NCBI GenBank assembly: GCA_020634315.1
Contig: JACKBV010000007.1
Span: 62,001 to 126,000 of the forward strand
Direction of reading: 5' to 3'
Source: Ardenticatenaceae bacterium
Lineage (GTDB): Bacteria > Chloroflexota > Anaerolineae > Promineifilales > Promineifilaceae
DNA length: 64,000 bases
Shown: positions 28,300 through 37,236 of the stretch, piece after piece
How the letters are laid out: each line of letters starts with the position of its first letter
How positions within the stretch are numbered: the first letter of the stretch is position 1
Translations under genes and position numbers: made by a program
Notes under the pieces: model-generated
Seen by the model: the letters and a program-made list of their open reading frames with translations, nothing else
Database searches by the model: none
Told to the model about the DNA's origin: nothing

Positions 28300-28370
28300 A
28301 GGACTTAGGGACTGGGAAATGTGGCGGAAACGGCCGTTTTCGTCACATTTCCCAATTCCTAAACCATCCT
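28300..28370 (-). promoter_or_regulatory. Long hairpin in the pnp leader
   Basis: Arms of 20 bases at 28314-28333 and 28334-28353 are complementary at 18 positions, centred on an ACGGCCGT palindrome, and pairing extends weakly outward (AGGA with TCCT). No T run follows in the gene direction, so it is not a terminator. In E. coli the equivalent pnp leader has an RNase III hairpin used for PNPase autoregulation; a similar role here is inference. Confidence 0.5.
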
Positions 28371-28382
28371 TTGCCCAATTAT

Positions 28383-28436
28383 AAAAAAGTGGCAAGTGGA
28401 TGATGTCATCTGACAAACCGCTCATCCACTCGCCAC
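28383..28436 (-). terminator. rpsO terminator
   Basis: On the minus strand GTGGCGAGTGGATGA pairs with TCATCCACTTGCCAC, an 18-base loop lies between, and TTTTTTAT follows. This is a standard intrinsic terminator just after rpsO, so pnp needs read-through or its own promoter. Confidence 0.88.
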
Positions 28437-28451
28437 ATCCATCACCGCAGT

Positions 28452-28721
28452 TTAACGACGCAGCCCCAGGCGTTGAATCATCGCCCGATACCGTTCTGGG
28501 TCATTCTTGCGCAGGTAGCGCAGCATCCGACGGCGCTTCCCGACCAACTTCAATAATCCACGACGGGAGCTTTCGTCGTGCTTATGCTCCCGCAGGTGCT
28601 CCTGCAACTGCTTGATACGTGCGTCAAAGATTGCAATCTGGACTTCCGTCGAACCGGTGTCGCCCGGATGCTCTTCGAACTCTTTCATCAATTCGGCTTT
28701 CTCATCTACACTTAACGGCAT
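28452..28721 (-). CDS. rpsO: 30S ribosomal protein S15
   Basis: An 89-residue protein of exactly the usual length. It binds 16S rRNA (helices 20-22 region) in the small-subunit platform. Family signature: G-D-T-G-S-T-E-V-Q-I-A, R-I-K-Q-L-Q-E-H-L, D-x-x-S-R-R-G-L-L-K-L-V-G-K-R-R-R-M-L-R-Y-L (abridged). It has no palindrome copy. GGAGG lies upstream of the ATG. Confidence 0.98.
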   Translation of the reverse strand: MPLSVDEKAELMKEFEEHPGDTGSTEVQIAIFDARIKQLQEHLREHKHDESSRRGLLKLVGKRRRMLRYLRKNDPERYRAMIQRLGLRR

Positions 28722-29016
28722 TTCATATACCTCCGCAATATTAGTTTAGCCAACAGACCGCCGTGCCGATTACGTCGCGCCTTTCAGCCAGAGGAGAATT
28801 ATAACGAAAACAAGGCACTTTGCCAAAATCATGCCCCTTGACCAGCGGTAAAGCAACGTTCTTACGAAGTGTTACCAGGCAGTTTATGATGATTAGCATC
28901 AACCATGATGACTTTTGTCACTAATTCCTTATCCCACATTGTGACATGATAGACGTATATCAATTGATTTCACAAGAACTCCCCGCTGAATAGTGATTGT
29001 GTGCAGCATAGCATAA
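28722..29016. other. Divergent regulatory region rpsO / sensor kinase
   Basis: About 295 bases with no gene. It is AT-richer than its surroundings. A loose inverted repeat TGTCAC with GTGACA (about 28916-28948, near TTTTGTCACTAATTCC and CACATTGTGACATG) could be a binding site for the kinase gene promoter. I cannot assign promoter boxes firmly. The kinase ATG at 29017 has only a weak ribosome site. Confidence 0.4.
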
Positions 29017-31077
29017 ATGATAACGATTTACTTCTTCTATGGTTTGGCGTTTTTCAGTCTGGGATTAGCGGCAAGCCTCCAACTCCGTCATGATGGCGAT
29101 TTGCCATTACGCAAGCAAATACCTTGGCTGGCAGCATTTGGTATTGCCTATGCAATCAGTGCCTGGCTGGACATGTTCCAAACCTATGGAACAGACCCAG
29201 AACTCAATCAAGTTATCAATCTGCTGCGCATGATCCTTCAGCCAATCAGCGGCCTGCTGCTTTTAATTTTTGGCTGGGGTGTATTGACAAAGATTCTGCC
29301 CTTGCCGGGCTGGACACATCTCATCCCCGGCTTGCTCATTGTCCCGGTGGCGTTTGTCATTGCCTACGCCTCGACGACCTTTATCACCCCATCCCCTATT
29401 GAGATTCCCATTGACATTTGGTCACGTTACTTGCTCTATTTGCCCGGCAGTTTTATGGCCGGTATCGGTTTTTTGCGCCAATGGCATGAGCAAAAAAAGC
29501 GTGGCTATTCGGAGGTAGCCAGATTAATGCTGGCGACCGGGATCGCTTTTTTGTTTGAGGCCTTTGTCGTGGGCCTGGTTGTTCCGGCAGCGCCTTATGG
29601 GCCAGCGTCTTATTACAACTATAACCGCACTGTTTATGATGCCTTTACTGGCGACCAGGCGGTTTCTGATAAGCCATTCGGGTTGGTAAATTGGCTGGAT
29701 TATGATCGGGTTTTGGAAACGACCGGTTTGCCGATTCAGTTCTGGCGAATGCTGTCGGCTATTGCTGTGACAGCTCTAGTGGTCACCGGGTTGGATGTTT
29801 TTGATGCGCTGCGCAAGCGACAGATGCAGCAATTGCAAAATGAGCGAGATCGGGCACAGCAGTCTGCCATTACTGCCCAGACCGCTGCTCGCCAAACGGC
29901 CGAAAATTGGACGGATGCGCTTATCAGTATCAGCCGACGCATTGCTGAGTTGAATGATGTGGATGATATTTTGCTGCATATTGTGGATAACGGCCGTAAC
30001 CTGCTCCAGTCTAATTTCATGGGGCTGGCTCTCTTAAACGGTGCGTTACCAGACCTGGAATTAAAATGCTTCGCCAACGACAACCAAATTGGCATTGTCA
30101 ATTCACCCATTAAAATCAAAAACCCTCTGATTTTAGATACCTTGCTGTACTCTAAATCCTACTGTTCCTCAGCCGACGATCCAGCGCACAGTCTGGAGGA
30201 GCTTTGTTTTTTTGTGGAACAATCGGCAAGAGCGGCTGCTATTGTCAGCCTCAATCTGGATGACAAGCCGATTGGCGCTTTGTGGATTGCCAGATATGAG
30301 GAGGGAGCTTACTCCGAAACTGATTTGATCTGGCTAGAATGTCTGGCGGATCAGGTGGTGATTGCTATCCAACATGGCTTGATGACCTCTCAACTGCAAT
30401 CATTTTCTATTATTGAAGAGCGTGGACGGATTGCACGAGAAATGCACGACGGGTTGGCGCAGGTTTTGGGCTACTTGAATCTGCAAATCCAGACATTGGA
30501 AACATTGCTCAAGCGGGGCAAGCAAGATGCGTTACGCCTTGAACTGGAACAGATGCGCCAGGCTGTACAACTGGCACACGCGGATGTCCGCGAGAATATT
30601 CTTAGTTTGCGTACCACATTAGCCAACGAAAAGGGTCTGATTTCGGCTATTGATGAATATTTGAATGAGTTTGGTATTCAAACACAAATTGACACGCATT
30701 TTGAAAATGAGGTGAATGGCTCTCTCAATTTGGCCTCGCTCGCTGAAGTGCAGTTGGTTTGTATTTTGCAAGAGGCATTGACCAATGTGCGCAAACATGC
30801 CCAGGCTAATGTGGTGAATGTCCGCATTGCACAAAAGCAAAATGGTCACCAGTGTGAATACCTGCTAATGGAGGTCATTGACAATGGTGTCGGCTTTGTG
30901 ACCAATGAGAATGGGAAGCGTAGTTTTGGGTTGCAAACCATGCACGAGCGAGCATTGGCGGTGGGCGGGGAATTGTCTGTCCGTTCAAATCCTGGCAATG
31001 GAACGCGAATTATGTGTCGTTTCCCCTGTTTGTCAGAGGAAAAGCTGAGAAGGCGTAATCAGGTGTTGCAATCATGA
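29017..31077 (+). CDS. NarX/DesK-type membrane sensor histidine kinase
   Basis: A 686-residue kinase. The first 265 residues hold about seven hydrophobic helices (a membrane sensor, not a periplasmic NarX loop). A short coiled coil (about 268-300) leads to a GAF-like domain (about 305-455), then HisKA_3 with phospho-acceptor His in A-R-E-M-H-D-G (near residue 476), and HATPase (D-N-G-V-G-F, G-L-Q-T-M-H-E-R, G-N-G-T-R-I). It is followed by an orphan DmsC-like gene and a NarL-type regulator, then dmsABC. This strongly suggests it controls the respiratory operon. The signal, quinone redox state or an oxidant, is inference. Confidence 0.92.
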   Translation: MITIYFFYGLAFFSLGLAASLQLRHDGDLPLRKQIPWLAAFGIAYAISAWLDMFQTYGTDPELNQVINLLRMILQPISGLLLLIFGWGVLTKILPLPGWTHLIPGLLIVPVAFVIAYASTTFITPSPIEIPIDIWSRYLLYLPGSFMAGIGFLRQWHEQKKRGYSEVARLMLATGIAFLFEAFVVGLVVPAAPYGPASYYNYNRTVYDAFTGDQAVSDKPFGLVNWLDYDRVLETTGLPIQFWRMLSAIAVTALVVTGLDVFDALRKRQMQQLQNERDRAQQSAITAQTAARQTAENWTDALISISRRIAELNDVDDILLHIVDNGRNLLQSNFMGLALLNGALPDLELKCFANDNQIGIVNSPIKIKNPLILDTLLYSKSYCSSADDPAHSLEELCFFVEQSARAAAIVSLNLDDKPIGALWIARYEEGAYSETDLIWLECLADQVVIAIQHGLMTSQLQSFSIIEERGRIAREMHDGLAQVLGYLNLQIQTLETLLKRGKQDALRLELEQMRQAVQLAHADVRENILSLRTTLANEKGLISAIDEYLNEFGIQTQIDTHFENEVNGSLNLASLAEVQLVCILQEALTNVRKHAQANVVNVRIAQKQNGHQCEYLLMEVIDNGVGFVTNENGKRSFGLQTMHERALAVGGELSVRSNPGNGTRIMCRFPCLSEEKLRRRNQVLQS

Positions 31078-31098
31078 CTTGTGACGCGGAAGTGTGCT

Positions 31099-32022
31099 AT
31101 GAATGTTCGTGAATGGGCTTTGCCGGTTTATACGATTTTGATGCAAGTGGCGGTTGGGTCTATGCTTGGCCTGTGGTTGATTCGGACGGTGGCTATTCAA
31201 CAATACGGCCGTTTCGTTACAGATCGCATCATTCGCATCCCCATCTTGGCCGTTCTTCTAACTGTTACTGCGGCCATTATCGGTTCCCACTTTCATTTAA
31301 GTCACCCTGTTTTTTCGCTGCTTGCCACCTTGAATTTGCGTTCGTCCTGGCTCAGCCGCGAGGTTCTTTTCACCATCTCGTTTTTTACCACCATTGGCAG
31401 TCTGTCTTATCTGCACTGGTTTACCGCTGGCTACCCACATTTGAAAACGGGGCTGGGTTGGCTGGCTATCGCGCTGGGCTTGCTGAGTGTTTACTCGATG
31501 TCGAAGATTTATCTGCTGCCGACGCATTCTTCGTGGAACTCGCCGCTGACGGTTATTTCTTTCATATTAACGGCCGTTATCTTGGGAGCAACGGCCGTTG
31601 CCGTGCTGCTGCTCATGGACTTAAAGGTGTGGGAAGAAGTGGCCGAACAAACGGAAACGGCCGTTCGCGAACAGCTCATCCGGCAATCATTTGTCTGGTT
31701 GGCGGGCGGGGCTTTGGTAACGGCCGTTATCAACCTCATCCTCAACCTGATCCTCATCCTGCACCTGAGCCAGGGCGACTTATCAGCACAAATCAGCTTC
31801 AGCCTCCTCCTAGGACTCTACCAACCCCTGTTCGGGCTGCGCTACATCGCGCTTTTCACCGGCGTCGGTTGGTTTAGCCTCACCGCATTGATCCTCTTCC
31901 GCAACGCAAAAACCCAACACGAGATCATCACCCCCATCTACCTATCCTGTTTACTGGTGCTAATCTCAGAAATTTTGGGTCGATTCTTATTTTATGCCAC
32001 ACATGTACGTACAGGTATATAA
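31099..32022 (+). CDS. DmsC-like membrane anchor protein (orphan)
   Basis: About 307 residues and eight hydrophobic helices, of the DMSO reductase anchor (DmsC) family. It is a clear paralogue of the DmsC at 36237: both open V-R-E-W-A-L or L-R-E-F-A-L and share S-S-W-L-S-R-E-V-x-F-T, Y-M or Y-L-L near P-x-W-N-S, and end G-R-F-L-F-Y-A-T-x-V. ATG 31099 is chosen over GTG 31081 by that alignment and GGAAG upstream. It has no A or B subunit of its own and sits between kinase and regulator genes. It may sense quinone redox state or replace DmsC; five palindrome copies lie within it. Confidence 0.85.
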   Translation: MNVREWALPVYTILMQVAVGSMLGLWLIRTVAIQQYGRFVTDRIIRIPILAVLLTVTAAIIGSHFHLSHPVFSLLATLNLRSSWLSREVLFTISFFTTIGSLSYLHWFTAGYPHLKTGLGWLAIALGLLSVYSMSKIYLLPTHSSWNSPLTVISFILTAVILGATAVAVLLLMDLKVWEEVAEQTETAVREQLIRQSFVWLAGGALVTAVINLILNLILILHLSQGDLSAQISFSLLLGLYQPLFGLRYIALFTGVGWFSLTALILFRNAKTQHEIITPIYLSCLLVLISEILGRFLFYATHVRTGI

Positions 32023-32072
32023 GGTCAACACACACGACACGGAGACAAACTGGCTTCGCAAAGGAAAACATC

Positions 32073-32720
32073 ATGACAATCAAAATAGTCGTCGCTGACG
32101 ATCACAAACTATTTCGCCAGGGATTAATCGGCCTTATGCGGGCGCACGACGATCTCGTCGAAGTAATCGGAGAAGCCTCTACCGGGCAGGAAGCCGTCCA
32201 GCTTGCACATCAACTCCAACCCGATGTCATCCTCATGGACATACAAATGCCAGACGGCGATGGCCTAAAAGCAACCCGCGAAATCCGCCAATCATTGCCC
32301 AATGTTGCCGTTGTCATGCTGACCGCCTCAGAATTGGACGAACATCTCTACGAAGCCGTGCGCCTGGGGGCAGCCGGCTATCTCCTGAAAGACCTGGATG
32401 CAGCTGAATTATTCGAGCTTTTAGTGGGCGTCACACGAAACGAGGTAGCCATGACACGCGCAATGGCTAGCCGACTCCTAAAAATCATGGTTAATGGCAA
32501 CAACCAAAATGACGCAGACAACAAATTAACCGACCGTGAAATGGAAGTCCTACAGCTATTGGCGCAAGGGGCAAGCAACCCCCAAATAGCCGAAGATTTA
32601 TTCATCACCATCAACACCGTCAAAACACACATCAGCCACATCCTGTCTAAACTTCAGGTAGAAAACCGTACGCAAGCGGCAGCTTACGCTGTACAAAAAG
32701 GAATTGTTCCCCCCGAATGA
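32073..32720 (+). CDS. NarL/FixJ-type response regulator
   Basis: A 215-residue two-component regulator. The receiver (about 1-120) has the acidic pair V-V-A-D-D, the phospho-acceptor Asp in V-I-L-M-D-I-Q-M-P, and the switch Thr/Lys (M-L-T-A, L-L-K-D). The C-terminal LuxR-type HTH (about 150-210) reads L-T-D-R-E-M-E-V-L, then I-N-T-V-K-T-H-I-S-H-I. It is the probable partner of the upstream kinase and activator of dmsABC. AAGGAAA precedes the ATG. Confidence 0.94.
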   Translation: MTIKIVVADDHKLFRQGLIGLMRAHDDLVEVIGEASTGQEAVQLAHQLQPDVILMDIQMPDGDGLKATREIRQSLPNVAVVMLTASELDEHLYEAVRLGAAGYLLKDLDAAELFELLVGVTRNEVAMTRAMASRLLKIMVNGNNQNDADNKLTDREMEVLQLLAQGASNPQIAEDLFITINTVKTHISHILSKLQVENRTQAAAYAVQKGIVPPE

Positions 32721-32735
32721 TCTCCCCCCGCACAA

Positions 32736-32755
32736 TATCACCCAATCGGGTGATA
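32736..32755. promoter_or_regulatory. Candidate operator, perfect inverted repeat
   Basis: TATCACCC, four bases, GGGTGATA, about 250 bases upstream of dmsA and just after the response regulator gene. It is a plausible regulator site, though not a recognised NarL heptamer arrangement. Confidence 0.45.
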
Positions 32756-32846
32756 ACAGACTCCTCCACCGCAGGATGTATATAAACCCTCCTGCGTGTA
32801 TCCTGAATAGTACCTTTCCATCAAAATTGGGTTAATTGAACTCGAA

Positions 32847-32884
32847 GCTCCTGGGCAAAAGCAATCTTCCATTTGCCCAGGAGC
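32847..32884 (+). promoter_or_regulatory. Hairpin in the dmsA upstream region
   Basis: A perfect 13-base-pair stem, GCTCCTGGGCAAA (32847-32859) with TTTGCCCAGGAGC (32872-32884) and a 12-base loop. There is no T run, so it is not a standard terminator. It may protect mRNA ends or regulate the leader. Confidence 0.55.
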
Positions 32885-33007
32885 AGTAGCTATTACAGGA
32901 GAAGGTTATTGCAACAATATTCAACACACTCTTTTCTTCAGGGAAGTTCAGATTTTCAGCTTATTTAGCATGGTCAAATTTTTGACAGTATCACGGAGGA
33001 GCATCAC

Positions 33008-35599
33008 ATGAGTGAAAACAATTTCCTCAACCAGGCCCTCGATAACACGGTTCTCAACCGACGCAGTTTTCTAAAATGGAGCGGCGTGTTGGGTGGAACG
33101 GCCGTGTTAGCTGGAGGGCTATCATATGGCTTTAAAGCAGCCGAAGCTGCCCAAGAAGCCGATACCGCCGAGGAAAAATGGGTCGCCGCCGCCTGCTGGC
33201 ACAACTGTGGCGGACGGTGCCTCCTAAAAGCCCAAGTCGTTGACGGCGTCGTCACCAGAGTTAAAACAGACGACACCCACCCCGACAGCCCCGATTATCC
33301 ACAGCAAAGAGGTTGTGTGCGCGGCCGTTCCCAGCGCATGCAAATCTTCGCCGCCGACCGCCTCAAATACCCCATGAAGCGTAAAAACTGGGAGCCAGGT
33401 GGCGGCGACAAAGAACTGCGTGGTCAGGATGAATGGGTGCGCATCAGTTGGGACGAAGCACTAGACATCGTTGCCAGCGAAATCAAAAGAATTGTCGAAA
33501 AACATGGCAACGAATCTATCTACGCCGTCGCCCCCACAGAAGTCCAGCGCACACTACGCCTCTATGGTGGTCACGCCACCGGCTGGGGCATGACATCCTG
33601 GGGCACATGGCCCGACACAACCAAAATTGTCGGTTCCTACGCCGTCAGCTATTCCAATACCGGCAACGACCGGATACGCTTGCGCAAATCAAAACTAATC
33701 ATTATGTGGGGAGCCAATCCGGCCGTTAGCAGCAACGGCAGCCCTACCTACAACTATCTGCAAGCCAAAAAAGCAGGCGCTAAATTCATCTTCGTCGATC
33801 CCTACTACAACGAATCCGCCCAAGTTCTGGCCGACCAATGGATTCCCATCCGTCCGGCCACCGACCTGGCAATGCTCTTGGGCATGGCTTACGTCATGAT
33901 TACCGAAGATGATCCAATCACCAACCCATTGATTGATTGGGACTTCCTCGACAAATGCACCGTTGGCTTTGATGCCGAACACATGGCAGAAGGCACTGAT
34001 CCCAAAGAAAACTTCAAGGATTATGTGCTAGGCACATACGATGGCGTTCCCAAAACCCCCGAATGGGCGGCCGAACGCTGCGGCACGCCACCCGAACTGA
34101 TTCGTCAGTTAGCCATCGAATACGCCATCACAAAGCCAACTATGGTCATTTGTGGTGGGGCAACCACGCGCATCCATCGTGGCTCTAGCACCTCACAGGC
34201 CTTCATCACATTGGCCTGCATGACAGGCAACATTGGCATTCCCGGTGCAGGCACAGGCCTAAGCTGCCATAACCGGGCTGGCAATGCAGGGCCATCCCTT
34301 GTCAGTGCCGGTGGTGCGGGGGTTCCTGGCATCGCCAACCCCATTAACACCAACATTAACTACAACGAAGCCTGGAACGCAACACTGGAAGGCAAATACA
34401 TCGCTGCCAAGGATGATGTACGCGACATCAACGTGCAGATGATCTACCACGGTGGCTATCTCACACTAAACCAATGCACCGGTTTGACAAAAGGCATCGA
34501 AGCCCACCGCGCGGTAGAGTTTGTCGTCACTCAGGGTCATTTCTACAACACCGATGCCCGCTACTCTGATGTTGTTTTACCCATCACCACACAGTGGGAA
34601 CGGTACGGCACGTTTACCAGTGGCAACCGTGAGGCATTGTTCTTCTCCAGCCAGGTCGTCGAACCTCTCTTTGAGACCAAAGACGACATGTGGGTGGCAG
34701 CAGAACTTGGCAAGCGTTTGGGATTAGATGTGAACGAAATTGATCCCGTGCCCTTGAACCAGCAAGTCTACAACCAACTGGCCGGGGCCAAAGTGATCAT
34801 GGAAAACGGCGTCGATTACGAACCATTGGTAACGATTACCGCCCAAGATATTGCGGAAATGGGCGTTAAAGGTGAGCCACAGCAAGGGCGCATCAGTTAC
34901 CAAGAATTCAAGGAAAAGGGCGTCTATCAGGTTCCGCGTTCGGCAAGTGACAACTTCGGCTTCACAGAATTCGAAAGTTTCCGCAACGATCCAGAAACAT
35001 TTGCCAGAGAGACACCCAGCGGCAAGATTGAGATTCATTGCCAGACCTACGCCGACACAGTTGAAGGATACGGCTTCACACCCAAATCGCCGATTGCCAC
35101 CTGGGATCATATCGAGGAAGGTATCGAAGACACCTATCAAGACTGGGATAAAAAGGTCAAAGGTGAGTATCCACTCCAGCTTTACACCATTCACTATAAA
35201 CGGCGGAGTCACTCGATTCTGGATAACGTCCCCTGGCTCAGGGAATTCTTCCCACAAGAATTCATGATGAGTCCTGTTGATGCGGCCGAACGCGGTCTGC
35301 AAACGGGCGATGTTGTGCAGATCACCAGCCGCCACGGCACAGTTATTCGTCCTCTCTATGTAACGGAGAGAATGATCCCCGGTGTGACCACGCTCGGTGA
35401 AGGTGCCTGGGTCGAAATAGACGAAGCAACCGGTGTCGATAAGGCTGGCGCGACGAATATCCTCAATGGGCCAATTGCGACTGACCAGGGCAACCTTGGG
35501 TTTAACAGTTGTAACGTCCAGGTCAAAAAATATGATGGGCCAATTGATTTGAAGCCTGATGCTGACTGGCCCCAACGAATCATCTTTAAGGAGGCATAA
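33008..35599 (+). CDS. dmsA: DMSO-reductase-family molybdopterin oxidoreductase, catalytic subunit (DmsA-like)
   Basis: An 863-residue catalytic subunit with a Tat signal (N-R-R-S-F-L-K, about 17-23), so it is exported folded. The [4Fe-4S] motif is C-W-H-N-C-G-G-R-C followed by Q-R-G-C-V-R-G-R-S, very close to E. coli DmsA. Bis-MGD binding segments follow (I-I-M-W-G-A-N-P, G-A-K-F-I-F-V-D-P, and V-V-L-P-I-T-T-Q-W). The final domain has the N-S-C-N-V-Q-V-K type end. Possible substrates include DMSO, TMAO, selenate, tetrathionate or other oxyanions; the sequence does not decide. GGAGGAG precedes the ATG. Only one palindrome copy. Confidence 0.93.
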   Translation: MSENNFLNQALDNTVLNRRSFLKWSGVLGGTAVLAGGLSYGFKAAEAAQEADTAEEKWVAAACWHNCGGRCLLKAQVVDGVVTRVKTDDTHPDSPDYPQQRGCVRGRSQRMQIFAADRLKYPMKRKNWEPGGGDKELRGQDEWVRISWDEALDIVASEIKRIVEKHGNESIYAVAPTEVQRTLRLYGGHATGWGMTSWGTWPDTTKIVGSYAVSYSNTGNDRIRLRKSKLIIMWGANPAVSSNGSPTYNYLQAKKAGAKFIFVDPYYNESAQVLADQWIPIRPATDLAMLLGMAYVMITEDDPITNPLIDWDFLDKCTVGFDAEHMAEGTDPKENFKDYVLGTYDGVPKTPEWAAERCGTPPELIRQLAIEYAITKPTMVICGGATTRIHRGSSTSQAFITLACMTGNIGIPGAGTGLSCHNRAGNAGPSLVSAGGAGVPGIANPINTNINYNEAWNATLEGKYIAAKDDVRDINVQMIYHGGYLTLNQCTGLTKGIEAHRAVEFVVTQGHFYNTDARYSDVVLPITTQWERYGTFTSGNREALFFSSQVVEPLFETKDDMWVAAELGKRLGLDVNEIDPVPLNQQVYNQLAGAKVIMENGVDYEPLVTITAQDIAEMGVKGEPQQGRISYQEFKEKGVYQVPRSASDNFGFTEFESFRNDPETFARETPSGKIEIHCQTYADTVEGYGFTPKSPIATWDHIEEGIEDTYQDWDKKVKGEYPLQLYTIHYKRRSHSILDNVPWLREFFPQEFMMSPVDAAERGLQTGDVVQITSRHGTVIRPLYVTERMIPGVTTLGEGAWVEIDEATGVDKAGATNILNGPIATDQGNLGFNSCNVQVKKYDGPIDLKPDADWPQRIIFKEA

Positions 35600-35602
35600 G
35601 CA

Positions 35603-36235
35603 ATGACAAAACAAATGGCCTTCTACTTTAATGCAAGTGCCTGCACTGATTGTAAAGCTTGCATGGCGGCTTGTAAGGACAAAAACGATCTGTCGGTGGG
35701 TATCAACTGGCGTCGTGTAATTAAGTATGGCGGCGGCCAATGGATACCCGATCCTGAAAACAAGGGGCTTTGGCATCCGAGCAATGTCTTCACCTATGCG
35801 ATCTCGGCGGCTTGTATGCATTGCCAGAGACCGCTGTGTATGGCGAGCTGTCCGGTGGGCGGCATAACCAAGCGTGAGGATGGCATTGTCTTGATCAACC
35901 AGGACAGATGCATTGGCTGCCGGTACTGTGAATGGGCCTGCCCTTATGGCGCACCGCAATTCGACGAAGAAGCGGGCGTGATGACCAAATGCACGTTCTG
36001 TGTTGATTTGCTGGACAAAGGCCAGAAACCGGCTTGTGTTGATGCCTGTGTGATGCGTGCTTTAGATTTTGGTGAACTGGATGAACTGCGTGCCAAGTAT
36101 GGTGATGTGGATGCCATTGAACCCTTACCGAAAGCAGACATTACCGAACCATCTCTGGTGATTACGCCTCATCGTGATGCGCAAGCTAGCGGAACGGGTA
36201 CGGGCAGAATTATCAGTATGCCGGAGGAAATGTAA
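35603..36235 (+). CDS. dmsB: Iron-sulfur electron-transfer subunit (DmsB-like)
   Basis: A 210-residue four-cluster ferredoxin subunit: C-T-D-C-K-A-C-M-A-A-C-K (about 12-23), C-M-H-C-x5-C-x3-C-P, C-I-G-C-R-Y-C-E-W-A-C-P-Y-G, and C-T-F-C-x8-P-A-C-V-D-A-C. That is the standard DmsB/NrfC/PhsB arrangement, passing electrons from the membrane subunit to the molybdenum centre. AAGGAGG before the ATG; three bases after dmsA and one base before dmsC. Confidence 0.94.
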   Translation: MTKQMAFYFNASACTDCKACMAACKDKNDLSVGINWRRVIKYGGGQWIPDPENKGLWHPSNVFTYAISAACMHCQRPLCMASCPVGGITKREDGIVLINQDRCIGCRYCEWACPYGAPQFDEEAGVMTKCTFCVDLLDKGQKPACVDACVMRALDFGELDELRAKYGDVDAIEPLPKADITEPSLVITPHRDAQASGTGTGRIISMPEEM

Positions 36236-36236
36236 G

Positions 36237-37157
36237 ATGGTACTTCGAGAATTCGCTTTAATCGCATTTACAATCCTGACGCAGATGTCAGTGGGCGCTT
36301 TCTTGGTACTGGGTCTGGTTCATTTTTTTGTAGCACGCAAGGCTGGAATGGAACAGGCTGATCGGATGAGTGATCGTGCTTTGTTGGCAATTGGACCAGT
36401 TATTGTTCTGGCAATGATCGCGTCTTTGTTCCATCTGGGCAATCCTATCAATGCGCCGAGGGCGGTGACGAATCTGGCTTCCTCCTGGTTGAGCCGCGAA
36501 GTTTTCTTCACGGTGATCTTTGTGGTGCTGGGCGGTGCCTTTGCGCTGATGCAGTGGCGTAAAATTTCGTCTTTTGCGGTGCGCAATGCGATTGCCTGGA
36601 TTGCAACTTTGGTGGGTCTGGTTGACGTATTTAGCATGGCGCAAATCTATATGCTGGAAACACAGCCAGCCTGGAATAGTTGGGCGACGCCGGTTGCTTT
36701 CTATGCAACAGCGCTGCTGCTGGGTTTGTTGGCGGTTGGCGCGGCATTGGTGGCGAATTATGCCTATGTGCAGCGTCAGGAGCCTGAATGTGCGGAGATG
36801 CAATGTACGCTGCTGAGAGATACGGTGCGGTGGATTGCGTTAACGGCCGTTCTCGTTCTCGGCATTGAGCTTGTGGTGTCCCCCATCTACCTGGCCAGCC
36901 TTTCCGCCGGCGATGTCGCCGCGCAAGAAAGCGCACGGATCATGGTGCAAGATTACGGCGTTTTGTTCACATTGCGCCTGATCCTGGTATTTATCGGCGC
37001 TGGCGTTTTTGGCTTCTTCTTGTACCAAAATGCCATGAGTGCCGGGCGGGAAAAGATGATGGGCAACCTGATCTATGCCGCGTTTGCACTGGTACTGGTA
37101 GCTGAGGTGTTAGGGCGGTTCCTGTTCTACGCCACACAGGTACAAATCGGCATTTAG
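36237..37157 (+). CDS. dmsC: DMSO reductase membrane anchor subunit (DmsC-like)
   Basis: About 306 residues and eight hydrophobic helices. It anchors the A/B dimer and oxidises menaquinol. Family features: L-R-E-F-A-L at the start, S-S-W-L-S-R-E-V-F-F-T in helix 3, and G-R-F-L-F-Y-A-T-Q-V at the end. ATG 36237 is chosen over an upstream in-frame ATG because GGAGG precedes it and the start matches the family. No heme-binding pattern is obvious, as expected for DmsC (in contrast to NarI). Confidence 0.93.
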   Translation: MVLREFALIAFTILTQMSVGAFLVLGLVHFFVARKAGMEQADRMSDRALLAIGPVIVLAMIASLFHLGNPINAPRAVTNLASSWLSREVFFTVIFVVLGGAFALMQWRKISSFAVRNAIAWIATLVGLVDVFSMAQIYMLETQPAWNSWATPVAFYATALLLGLLAVGAALVANYAYVQRQEPECAEMQCTLLRDTVRWIALTAVLVLGIELVVSPIYLASLSAGDVAAQESARIMVQDYGVLFTLRLILVFIGAGVFGFFLYQNAMSAGREKMMGNLIYAAFALVLVAEVLGRFLFYATQVQIGI

Positions 37158-37169
37158 TTAACCTTTAGG

Positions 37170-37209
37170 AGGTGGCTGGCTCTTTTACAAGGTGTCAGCC
37201 ACCTTATTC
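37170..37209 (+). terminator. Weak hairpin after dmsC
   Basis: AGGTGGCTG (37170-37178) pairs with CAGCCACCT (37196-37204), followed by TATTCCCCT. A weak terminator or attenuator between dmsC and the cytochrome genes; partial read-through would set their ratio. Confidence 0.45.
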
Positions 37210-37236
37210 CCCTCATTTATCCGGGACAAACAGACC

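Noticed and set aside
34724..35959. 411-codon minus-strand frame over dmsA and dmsB
   Set aside because: Shadow of strongly conserved catalytic and iron-sulfur genes on the plus strand.
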